NCBI GenBank assembly: GCA_039090855.1
Contig: CM077023.1
Coordinates: forward strand, 80,761,127 to 80,825,126
DNA from: Macrothele yani
Taxonomy: Eukaryota > Arthropoda > Arachnida > Araneae > Macrothelidae
DNA: 64,000 bases
Direction: 5' to 3'
The notes under the pieces were generated by a model. The model was not told the DNA's origin and searched no databases. It saw only the letters and a list, made by a program, of their open reading frames with translations. The position numbers and the translations under genes are program-made. Each line of letters opens with the position of its first letter. Position 1 is the first letter of the stretch. Positions 32,201 to 42,126 of this stretch are shown piece by piece.

Positions 32201-34505
32201 TTATATTATTTTTTCTTTATACCTGTAATTAATTTTCAAATAGAAATAGATTTGAATTAATTTTCATTTTTTTCATATTAATTTTTTCATTGGAAATTTC
32301 CAAATATTTATCCAAAAATCGCAAAATATAAATTGGTGATTTTAAATAAAGAGAAATAGAAAAAGCTAAAGAAAATGGAAGTTTTGTAGGATATTTTAAT
32401 CCACGAGAAAAATATTTGAAAACATAGCAGGAATTGGGACAGTTACAACACAAATATATTTCAGTTACAACAAGCTATATTTGAAAATGTGATCGCAGAA
32501 ATAAAACTTTTAATCATAACAACATTTATAGCACTTCGGATAAAAAAAACATTTAACAAGAAGTCAGGGAAAAAATGTATTTCATTAAAGAGTTGCTGTG
32601 GGTACACGAAATAGGATCACTTAAAAGCCAAATATCATGCATCTTTTTCTGCCATGTAGTAAACTTAAGAATTCGCACCAGTAAGGAAAAGCAGAGTGGG
32701 CAGACTGGTGGAGTCTGGTTGATGTTATAGGAATAACTCAAAGTTGAAGCAGATACAGCATGACATTTTGTAGCGATTGACTACCTTCTCCTACTTCATA
32801 GAGGTGGGGATATTTTGATTTTCTCGCCATTAACCATTCATTACCTTCTGTATGCCACTCGGTGAACAAGACCACTAGACGTCGCACAGTAATAAATTTG
32901 CTAGACAAATATCGTACAAAATCAATAGATTATATACAGATGTTTAAGTGCCTTTATTAAAGTTTTCCATTAAAGATATCTTTCAAGTTTCTGAATGTAA
33001 CAGATTCATTGCAGTATTTAGCTTCATTTATAAAATTCAAAACTGAATTATAAGAAAAGTAACTCTTTTAAATCATTCTCGATCAGTGAAAACTTTATAC
33101 CAGTTTTTTTTATTTTGTATACAGGTACCACCACTAAGGTACGATATAATTGTGTCATAAAGCATCTCTATTTTAAAAATGTACTTTATATCTTTGTTTA
33201 CATGTCACCCTGATCTTTATAATGTTGATCATGTAAGCTAATTTTAAGACGTTCTCCATACTTATCCTAATAGGCAGGGTCTATGTCTTGTTCTCAGGAA
33301 TTCTTGCATTTGTCTGAAAAAAATAAAAATCGCGTGTTTAGTAAGCGTGCTTTCTGTTGCCACACTGTCACTAAACGATTTTTGCAAAACTACATCAGTT
33401 GACACAAATAAAACTACACCTTTAGAAATCACATTTTCTAAATCTAAAAGTGCATAACTTAAAGGCAACAAAATGAATACAATATGACAATAATAAACCT
33501 CTCAAAGGAATGCATGTAAGAAATTCATAATGCATGTAAGAACTTCATAAATTCGCAAATTTTTTCAGAAAGATATACCGCAAGAAAAAAAATCAGAAAC
33601 ACCTACAGATCAGAAAAAATGCCAGGCAGGTATGAGGATAGTTTTCTAATCAAAATTAGCTGACTTAATATCACAGCTATTCTCAAGAAAAACTCCTGCA
33701 CTCTCATTTTCTTTTCCTCTTATAAAACCAGCTGCATCTTTGGGATGATTTGTATGATCTTGTGTAAATCAATGTTGTCTATGTATCGTAATTCTTCAGG
33801 TACTATCACTTGGAATACTATAGCTACCACATAAATGAACGATTACATTAAATGTCGGATTCCATGTAGAGACACTGTTTTTAGTTATTAATAACGTGAG
33901 CAGCCTAAATGAAAATCGAATTGAATAATAAAATCACTACTCATACATTATTATCCCAAAATATCAATAATCACTTTTACGAATTATTTGCAAAGGTGAG
34001 TGGAAAATTACACCTCTTTTCCGTAATTCCTTTCAACATGTACTGAGTTGAATGCTTATCATCATGAATGCTCTGAAGGGATTAGAGAAAAGTTTTCAGG
34101 GGAAAGGCAGCTGGTCATGCCTGTCAGTACTTAAAATTTTTTATAAGCACTGTAACAAATTTCAAGTAATGGCATACCAGAAAACACAACATCAAGTTCA
34201 TATACGGGAATCAAAGCAGTATTCTGATAACTTCGGCATTCTAAACTCGCATAAAGACAAAACAACTGCCAACAACAGGAAATAAACAGAATAAAACTCA
34301 ACTATTGATGTAGAATTTCTTTCCAACACGAAAGGAATAATATAACCTTTTCGTAAAAAAATCTGAAGTAACAACTAGTATTATAAAAGAAAACACAACA
34401 TAAAGTTCATAAAAAGAAACTGAAAAAATGCTTAAAAAGGAAACAACTGATGAAATTGGAAAATAAGAACAGAATTATCTGAATTAATGCTTCCTAGAGA
34501 AAGGT
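29276..34505. other. 5.2 kb AT-rich DNA without recognised genes
   Basis: It contains a 26-bp tandem repeat (30354-30405), a poly(A) at 31451-31465, a poly(T) of about 28 at 31623-31650, and a CATGTAAGAANTTCATAA doublet near 33512-33548. None of the short reading frames shows a family signature. Confidence 0.45.
30354..30405 (+). repeat. 26-bp perfect tandem repeat
   Basis: GCGTCTTAAACAGATATAAT followed by AACTAT occurs twice in succession. Confidence 0.85.
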
Positions 34506-34512
34506 GAATCGT

Positions 34513-34709
34513 CGCCACGGTGGCGCAGTGGTTTGGCCATTCGTCTGAGATGGGTACGGGTTCGAATCCCACTGAGGCAAGAATGCTGTGTTTGTCTCAC
34601 GGCACAAGCTCTCTCCCTTCCCTGGAACTAGTGGCTCCTAGTTAGGAACGGGCGACTGCTCCCCTGAACTGCTCACACTTGTCGTTAAACCCCAAACAAA
34701 CAAAAAAAG
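34513..34709 (+). mobile_element. tRNA-derived SINE (main family)
   Basis: It has A box TGGCGCAGTGG and B box GGGTTCGAATCC, followed by the family body (CTCTCTCCCTTCCCTGGAAC, ACGGGCGACTGCT) and a CAAACAAACAAAAAAAG tail. It is about 8 bp shorter than other copies between the boxes (the GTTGGCCTCTGA part is missing). Confidence 0.9.
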
Positions 34710-35690
34710 TGACAATAAGCAAAAATCCACATGCGAAATAAATTAGGAATTTTGTTTACTTAATGCGCGTACAACAGAAAGCCTGAGAAAACACTTGACT
34801 GTAAGTACAGAGATTTGTATTGATTCCAAAATGATAATTTCATTGGAACAGAAAAATGCAATGTCTTAAACACATCAAACTACCTGTAATCTACATATAA
34901 TTCACAAAGCTGTTTTATATGGATAAGAAGTTTAAGAAGTTACAAATATGAAATATGATTTCTTAATTATAGTAAGGAATAAATGGTCTAATGTTTTTGC
35001 ACATAGAAACTAAAATCATTTTATCCACACGTGCACACGCACACATACACACATGCACAAAAAATTAGCCAGGAGAAAATTCGGCGTTGCTCATATTGTA
35101 CATGTACGTTTCGTTATGATTTCAATAATTTAAAGGAATTATTTTGAATTTAAAATAACTATAGTGATAAAAAAGAATGCTTATTAGGTCAAGGCAAGTT
35201 CCTAAAAAAAAACAGTAAAATCCTTCCTGAAATATGTGTGATGAAGTATCGCACTGTCAAAAATCGTATCTTTGAATTCTTCACACCAGACATCAATGGT
35301 GTGAAAAAATAAATAAATCTGTACTAAATATTTTTCAGAATTCAATACCATATATTTGCATGGAAGTAAGCACACAATGTTGTCATGTGAGTCAGTCTGG
35401 CATATTTTTTTTACCAAGGTTAAGGTTAAAAGTTTCACATAAATTAATCAAGAAAAATCAAACATCGTTTCTTCAAATATCATTAAAGTGGTGGTAGAGC
35501 CAAGTTACTTGCAATTCTACCATTTCTAATTCAAACACAGTTTAATCAGGAAGTTAATATATCCAGTACAGCCCAAAATATTACCATAAAATATTGACAA
35601 TGTAACATGCAAATAGCTTCAACTGTAATCGAGTTGATCAAGATTTTCTGAATGTTCTCCAAAATTTCCAAAATTATAGAAATATAATAA
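34710..35690. other. AT-rich DNA with CA-rich patch
   Basis: ACACGTGCACACGCACACAT at about 35028-35058 is the only notable feature. Confidence 0.4.
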
Positions 35691-35696
35691 TTTCAG

Positions 35697-36893
35697 CACA
35701 ACGGTCTGTCTTGTGCTAGTCTCCTCCATATTACTTCCGCATACTTTCGAATTTCATCCACCCATCTCCCACATGGTCTTCTTCTGGGTCTTTTCCTGTC
35801 CCTTGAAATCCAATCTAAAATTTCGACTGTTCATTTCGATGGTTTGTCCTTCTGGCAGTATGTCCAGCCCACTGCCATTTCAGGGATTTTACTCTGATCA
35901 TGATGTCTTCCACTCTTGTCATTTTTCTGATCCACTAGTTCCTCTTCTTATCTCTCCTGGTTACACCAAGCATGCACCTCTCCATGGCTCTTTGAGTCGT
36001 CTGCAGTCTTTGTATGTCTCTTTTAGTTAAAATCCACGTCTCTGCACCGTATATAAGTACTCGAAGGATGCATTGATCAAACACTTTTTTTTAAAGACAT
36101 AATGGCATATTGCTCTTGAAATTATGCTGTTTCTTCCAAAAGATCTCCAGGCAAGTTTTATACGCCGATTAATTTCTTCATCAATGTGACCCTCACTTGA
36201 TATCTGCTGTCCAAGATAAACGTACGTGTCTGTTATCTCCAGCTTTTCTCCATCAATCGATAAATCTTCATTTCTTGTAAAAGCATTGAACATCGCTTTT
36301 GTCTTCTGAAAGTTCATTTTTAATTCCACTTCTTTACTCTTGTCAGCAAGTTCCTGGATCATACTCTGCAGCTCTGATGGGGTAGTTGCAAAAATGACTA
36401 CGTCATCAGCAAAACAAAGGTGAGTTAGATAATCTCCATTAAACTTTATCATTTTGTTTTCCCAGTTCAATGATTGAAAGACCTTTTCCAATGTGGCATT
36501 AAAGTGCTTGGGAGATATGGTGTCACCTTGTCTCACTCCCTTTCCAATTTTTATGTGTGCTGTATTCTCAAACAGCCGAATCTTTGCACTTGCATTTTCA
36601 TAGATGTCATTAACAATATTAATGTATGCTTCTTCCACGCCGCAGGATTTCAAAGCCATTGTAACTGCTGATGGTTTCACTGAATCAAAGGCCTTTTCAT
36701 AATCAATAAAAGCCATGCTCAATGAAAGTTCATATTCCTTTGCTCTTTCAATTAGTTCTCTCAGTACGTGGATATGATCTACGTATAGAGCTGTTGCTAC
36801 TCCTGAATCCAGCTTGTTCTTTCGGTTGGGCCATGTCCAGTGTTACCTTCAAGTGGTGTGAAAGAACTTTAGTGAAGATTTTATAAACCACTG
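35697..36893 (-). mobile_element. RTE-type LINE, RT to near 3' end, inverted
   Basis: It starts on the minus strand in the SVVYKIFTKV block (36893) and continues through the RT palm to the C-terminal zone, but stops about 50 bp before the LINE 3' end and has no GAT tail. It is an inverted copy of 37997-39183, estimated by eye at roughly 90% identity, separated from it by the R1 repeat and the 5' part of the plus-strand LINE. Confidence 0.88.
36027..36722 (-). CDS. LINE reverse transcriptase, palm-thumb fragment (231 aa)
   Basis: The longest uninterrupted LINE frame in the window. Near its start is motif A (MAFIDYEKAFDSV, with the catalytic D), then motif B GKGVRQGDTISP and motif C CFADDVVIF with both aspartates. 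Thumb and C-terminal sequences follow (LADKSKEVELKMNFQKTK, YLGQQISSEGHIDEEINRR). It ends by frameshift in a KKKCLINASF region where intact copies read LKRKVFDQCILP. Without fingers or endonuclease it cannot work alone; it is a fossil fragment. Confidence 0.85.
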   Translation of the reverse strand: MSMAFIDYEKAFDSVKPSAVTMALKSCGVEEAYINIVNDIYENASAKIRLFENTAHIKIGKGVRQGDTISPKHFNATLEKVFQSLNWENKMIKFNGDYLTHLCFADDVVIFATTPSELQSMIQELADKSKEVELKMNFQKTKAMFNAFTRNEDLSIDGEKLEITDTYVYLGQQISSEGHIDEEINRRIKLAWRSFGRNSIISRAICHYVFKKKCLINASFEYLYTVQRRGF

Positions 36894-36896
36894 AAA

Positions 36897-37116
36897 TATA
36901 TATTGTGGAGTAATTTTGGAGGGGTTTGGCCATAACACACCACGCTGGCCCAGCGGGTTGGTGAGTGTGGGATAGCATTTCCTCTAATCCCGATGGTATG
37001 GTTATATCGCTATTGGCGGTCGTCAGAGCCCCTTTAGTGAGAACAGGATGTACCACGAGAAGGCGGGGTTGACATTTGTCAAGGAGAGGCTGTAGTATGT
37101 TGCGCATCACCTGACA
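36897..37116 (+). repeat. R1 repeat, full copy
   Basis: About 215 bp, starting GTGGAGTAATTTTGGAGG, passing GGGTTGGTGAGTGTGGGATA and GGTCGTCAGAGCCC, and ending GTTGCGCATCACCTGAC. It has a second long copy at 50834-51050 and a 3' end at 1-33. It lies between an inverted and a direct LINE and is joined to the latter at 37117. A minus-strand frame is open through it in both long copies (LTTANSDITIPSGLEEMLSH-like), but whether that is coding is unknown. Confidence 0.75.
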
Positions 37117-37529
37117 GAATGGTAAGATGTACGATACACCTCAATGCTAAACTCGAGCGTGGCAAGCTCATAAATCACACAAAGTGTATTGACATGACCA
37201 ACCTTAAAAAACATCAAAATACGTTCAAATTGGAACTGAGGAACAGATTCTCTGCCCAAGAAGGTCTAACGTCGGAAGAAGTGGACATCTCTGAAGATAA
37301 CAGAAAACTAACCAAGGCTCTTTTGGAAACAGCAACAGAAATAGCTGGTAACAAGAACAAGTTGCATACGAACAAATTATCAGAAAAACCCAAAAATTCT
37401 GGTGCAAAAAAAGAAGAGAGATGAGGATAACCAAAGGAGATGTGACTTCCAAAGTTGAATACATAGAGCTACGCAAGATTGTAAAAAAAAAGTATCACTG
37501 TAGACGTAAGGAAATTCAATTGTGAACTA

Positions 37530-38153
37530 GTGAGGAAAGCAACTGAAAACAACCAAAGCCTGAAGAGAGCAAAGGGACATCTGAGTAAGGGAAGAAAACA
37601 GATTATGACTCTGAGAAAAGAAAATGGTTCTGTAACAAGAAATAGAGGTGAAATTCTGACAAGAGTGAAATATTTCTATTCAAAACTATATGAAAGGGAT
37701 GATACATGTACTCCAGACATTACGAAAAGTACCAGAGTTCTTCCAGTCCTCCCAGCAGAAGTTGCACATGCAATCAAGAACATGAAACGGGGAAAAGCTC
37801 CAGGAGAAGATAGTATTATTGTCGACATCATACAAGAAGCAAGTGGAGAAATTGAAACAGTACTCGCCCAAGTTTTCACTCGATGCCTTAATGAAGGGAA
37901 GATTCCTGAGGATTGGAACAATGCTACAATGATCCAGCTACATAAAAAAGGTGACATTGAAGATCTCAGGAACTACAGACCTATCAGCCTCCTGTCAGTG
38001 GTTTATAAAATCTTCACCAAAGTTATTTCACACTGCTTGAAGGTGACATTGGACATGGCTCAACCGAGAGAACAAGCTGGATTCAGGAGTGGCTACTGTA
38101 CTATAGATCATATCCATGTACTGAGAGAACTAATTGAAAGAGCGAGGGAATAA
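37530..38153 (+). pseudogene. LINE RT N-terminal (fingers) ORF, 207 aa
   Basis: The frame covers the pre-RT linker and the fingers, with LNEGKIPEDWNNATMIQLHK, NYRPISLLSVVYKIFTK and EQAGFRSGYCTIDHI, the conserved RT blocks 0-2 of non-LTR elements. It ends at a TAA directly before motif A; the same frame then continues into motif A. It could be translated only as a non-functional fragment. Confidence 0.85.
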
Positions 38154-38777
38154 GAACTTCCATTATGCATGGCTTTTATCGTTTATGAAAAGGCCTTTGA
38201 TTCGGTGAAACCATCAGCAATTACAATGGCTTTGAAATCCTGCGGTATTGAAGATGCATACATTAATATTAAAAATAACATCTATGAAAATGCACGTGCA
38301 AAGATTCGGCTATTTGAAAATACAGCACATGTAAAAATTGGATAGGGAGTGAGACAAGGGGGACACCATATCTCCCAAGCTCTTTAATGCCACATTGGAA
38401 AATGTCTTTCAATCACTGAACTGCGAAAACAAAGAGATAAAGATTAATGGAGATTATCTAACTCACTTTCGTTTTGCTGATGACATAGTCATTTTTGCAA
38501 CTACCCCATCAGAGCTGCAGAGTACGATCCAGGAACTTGCTGACAAGAGTAAAGAAGTGGGATTAAAAATGAACTTTCAGAAGACAAAAGTGATGTACAA
38601 TGCTTTTACAAGAAATGATGATTTATCGATTGATGGAGAAAAGCTGGAGATAACAGATGCGCACGTTTATGTTGGACAGCAGATATCAAGTGACGGTACA
38701 TTGATGGAGAAATTAATCGGCGTATAAAACTTGCCTGGAGAGCTTTTGAAAGAAACAGCATAATTTTCAAGAGCAAT

Positions 38778-39236
38778 ATGCCATTATGTCTTAAAAGAAA
38801 AGTGTTTGATCAATACATCCTTCCAGTGCTTACGTATGGTGCAGAGACGTGGACTTTAACTAAAAGAGACATACAAAGGCTGCAGACAACTCAAAGCAGC
38901 ATGGAGAGGTGCATGCTTGGTGTAACCAGGAGAGATAAGAAGAGGAACTGGTGGATCAGAAAAATGACAAGAGTGGAAGACATCATGATCAGAGTAAAAT
39001 CCCTGAAATGGCAATGGGCTGGACATATTGCCAGAAGGACAGACCATAGGTGGACAGCTGAAATTTTAGACTATATTCCAAGGGGCAGGAAAAGACCCAG
39101 AAGAAGACCACATGGGAGATGGGTGGATGAAATTCGAAAGTATGCGGGAATAACATGGAGGAGACTGGCACAAGACAGACTTTTGTGGAAGAAACTTGGG
39201 GAGACTTTCGTCCAGCAGTGGATTGATAATTATTGA
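38778..39236 (+). pseudogene. LINE ORF C-terminal zone, 152 aa
   Basis: LKRKVFDQYILPVLTYGAET and WTLTKRDIQRL are followed by a WWIRKMTRVEDIMIRVKSLK block and WAGHIARRTDHRW, and finally by a basic GRKRPRRRPHGRWVDEI stretch and the end at FVQQWIDNY. This tail is shared by every LINE copy here and is typical of RTE-like ORFs of arthropods. It reads open to the natural stop. Confidence 0.85.
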
Positions 39237-39256
39237 CAATGATGATTGATGATGAT

Positions 39257-40940
39257 ATATATTTTACTTATATGTTTGTGCGGGTTCTTTCTGTTAACGA
39301 AAAAGAACTTTACTCAGCTACAAAATCTGATTGGGGGAAAAACATTCTGTTCTAAAGGTAAGGTAGATCCAAAACGCTCAAATTAAACCCAAAGCAGAAC
39401 AAATTCTTTTAGGGACCTAGGAACAGCACTGTGTTGCAGTACATAAATTGAAGTACTCTTTGGAAACAACCAAAATAATTCGACTTTGGAGGGGGGCGTA
39501 TCTTAATAGTGGGTGAAACAAAGTAACTTTCATTTGGAGATAAAGTCTTAAGAAACAATAAGTATCAGAAAAACTCGTATGTAGAATTATACATGTTATT
39601 AAGTTTAGACTGCTTGTGACGTACTACAGAGGTAAAGCACGTTTCAAGACGACAAATCTGCAGCGGTACTTTCCGTCCGTGTAGCTTTAGTTGGCGGTAC
39701 AACTTACTCCGGAGTGAGTGGGTGCGGCTTAGATCTCCGTAACGGGAAAATTTGTGTTTTCACATGCTTTCTAACCGCTAGGAATTCTTAAAGTACACCA
39801 AAAATAGTATAAAGTAAAAGAAACAAAAGGATTTCAAATGGCAAGCGGGAAATTTTGCTTTTGTTTTTTCAAAATTCTAGGGTAGTAATTTTTAAGGAAA
39901 CATTTTTTCCCTTTTTCGGTGAGAAATTTTTGACAGTTGAAAGGTATGGAAGAACTCTAATGTATAGCGGTGTATGTTACTGAAACGCGGGATTCTGGGT
40001 CCCAATAAATAAGTACTGTCAACAAACTCCTTCAGGATTTAAAAACAGTTTAATAGCTTTAATAAATTCCAAGAAATTCCCCTTTCATAAAATGTCACCG
40101 CCAGTATTTACGACGGGGTGTACCTGTCGTGCACCACTCTCCCCTTTGGACCGGCTAAGCATCAGTTGGTTTGTCCACACTCAGGTGGAATAGTAGAGAG
40201 AGAGTTAGAGATTTGCTCAAATGCCATAGTTACAGATTGCTATTTCGTCAGAGATCCTATCGTCTGTTCTTGTGTGATCTAAAAATAGGATATACGATCA
40301 GGAACTTATTCTGAATGAACACTGAAGAAATGTTTTGACATCAATTTATAAGAAAAAGGGGATGTCTTGATTTGAAGCAACGACCAGGCATAAAACTAAT
40401 TCGCATACCATGAACATATATGGAAAATAATGTTGGATAAGAAACTGAGAAAAATGATAAAAATAGTAGAAATGTACGGATTTATTCCGGAAAATGTACA
40501 ACGGATGCCATAATCTCCTTAAAAAAAAAAAAACTCGTGGGTTAATAGAGAGAAGGAAAAGCATTTTCAGACTTGATATTTTTCCCTCTCCAAGAGCCGC
40601 CAAAGAAATTTGTGAAGTCGGTAAAAGAAATGTACGGAGATTCCCTCACACGTGTCCAAAGTAGTGTAAGACAGACAGAGCAGTGCGATGCGAAAGGTGG
40701 GGTGCACCAAACGTCAATATTAAGTCTATTCTTATATAATTTTTTATGGAAGTGCTTATAGCAAGAAGTAGGAAAGCAGCATCTTGGACCATACTGTTTC
40801 CGAATGTTGCAGTGCTCTATGCTAAAAGTAAACACAAAGTAAAACAGAAGTGAGAAAGTTGGAGAAAAGCATAAATGGCTGAAACTAAGTAGAGCAAACG
40901 TATGTTTTATGTTAACATTCAATAACAAGAAAAAAAAGTG
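39257..40940. other. Unannotated DNA
   Basis: No coding or element signature was recognised. A slightly GC-richer patch (39660-39790) has no identifiable origin. Confidence 0.4.
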
Positions 40941-42090
40941 TCATCATCATCAACCATTTCCAATCCACGCCGGACGAAATTCTCCCCGAGTATTTTTCAC
41001 ATCTCTCTGTCTTTAGCCATTCTCTTCTGTATTATTCCAGCATGATTTCGAATTTCACCCAACCAACTCCCATGTGATCTTCTTCTGAGCTTAGAATTTC
41101 AGTCGTCCAGTGGGTCTTCTTCAGAGATCTTCTTCTGAGCTTAGAATTTCAGTCGTCCATCAGTGGGTCTTCTTCAGAGATCTTCTTCTGAGCTTAGAAT
41201 TTCAGTCGTCCAATGATGGTCAATTTTTCTAGCTTTACGTCCAGCTCTTTATCACTTCGGGGATATTCCCTTTGATTATTATGGCATCAACTCTTTGCAT
41301 TTTTCTAATCCATGAGTTCTTCTTCCTACCTTTCTAGCTTGTTCCAATCACTCACCTCTCCGTTCTCTTTTAAGCTGTCCGAAACCTTGGTGTATCCCTT
41401 TTAGTTCAAGTCATGTCTCTGATCCATAAGTAAGAATTGGTTAAACACTTTTCTTTTCAGTCATAATGGTAAATTGCTCTTGAAAATTGCACTATTTCTT
41501 TCAAATGTACTGCAGCCAAATTTTGCACACCTACTAATTTCTTATTCTATATGGTTTCATTTTATATGTGTTGTCGAAGGTAGATGTAGGCATCTGGTAC
41601 TTCCAATTGTGCCTCATAAATTTCAAAATCTTCAGTTCTTGAAAAGACATTGCGCATCAGTTCTTTTTTCTACAAGTTCTTCTTTAAAATTCCACTTCTT
41701 TACTCTTGTGAAAATATTTTTGGATCATACCCTGTAACGCCGTGGGATTATTCGCAACCGTAACTGTTTTCACAAAAACGAAGTTGCGTCAAACTATCCC
41801 CAGTGATCAATATTCCCTTGTATTCCCTGTTCAGTGATTGAAGGACATTCTGTACGTTGCGCTGAAGAGCTTGGGAGATCTGATGTCATCTTGTCTCTCC
41901 CCATTTCCCAATTTTATATGTGATGTGTCCTCTACCAGTCAAAACTTTGTATTTCCGTAGATCCTATTAATGATATGAATGTATACATCTTTACTACCGC
42001 AGGATTTCAAAGACATTATAACTGCTGATGGTTTTACTGAATCGAAAGTCTTTTCATAATCAATAAAAGTCATGCGTAGTGGGAGTTAAT
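40941..42090 (-). mobile_element. RTE-type LINE, motif A to tail, decayed
   Basis: The minus strand runs from motif A (MTFIDYEKTFDSV near 42070) through motif B (about 41880) and the C-terminal zone to the tail, seen as CATCATCATCAACCATTTCC at 40942. Many stops; an internal triplication is listed separately. Confidence 0.83.
41077..41225 (-). repeat. Threefold tandem inside the LINE
   Basis: CTTCTTCTGAGCTTAGAATT with TCAGTCGTCCA occurs three times, linked by GTGGGTCTTCTTCAGAGAT, with a period of about 56-59 bp. The segment corresponds to the RPRRRPHG...EI coding region, which is single-copy in the other LINEs. Confidence 0.85.
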
Positions 42091-42126
42091 AACAAGAAAG
42101 ATGACACCGAATTTTCGGGTGTAATA

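Larger units (their letters stand above)
37117..39256 (+). mobile_element. RTE-type LINE, largest copy, 5'-truncated
   Basis: The copy contains the linker between endonuclease and RT, the whole RT and C-terminal zone, and the 3' tail (GATGATTGATGATGAT, 39241-39256). The endonuclease is absent. Lesions include TAA at 38151-38153, a TAG at about 38343 in GKGVRQG, an extra G in the following GGGGGACACC, and a small deletion near 38690. The motif A aspartate is changed to valine (FIVYEKAFD). It starts exactly where R1 ends. Confidence 0.9.

Noticed and set aside
29276..34505. Host gene with small exons
   Set aside because: I saw no frame longer than about 120 codons with a recognisable domain and no convincing pair of splice sites.
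37119..37424. Independent 101-codon gene (MVRCTIHLNAKL)
   Set aside because: It is the linker region of the LINE ORF read from an internal start after R1, as shown by continuity with the following LINE frames.
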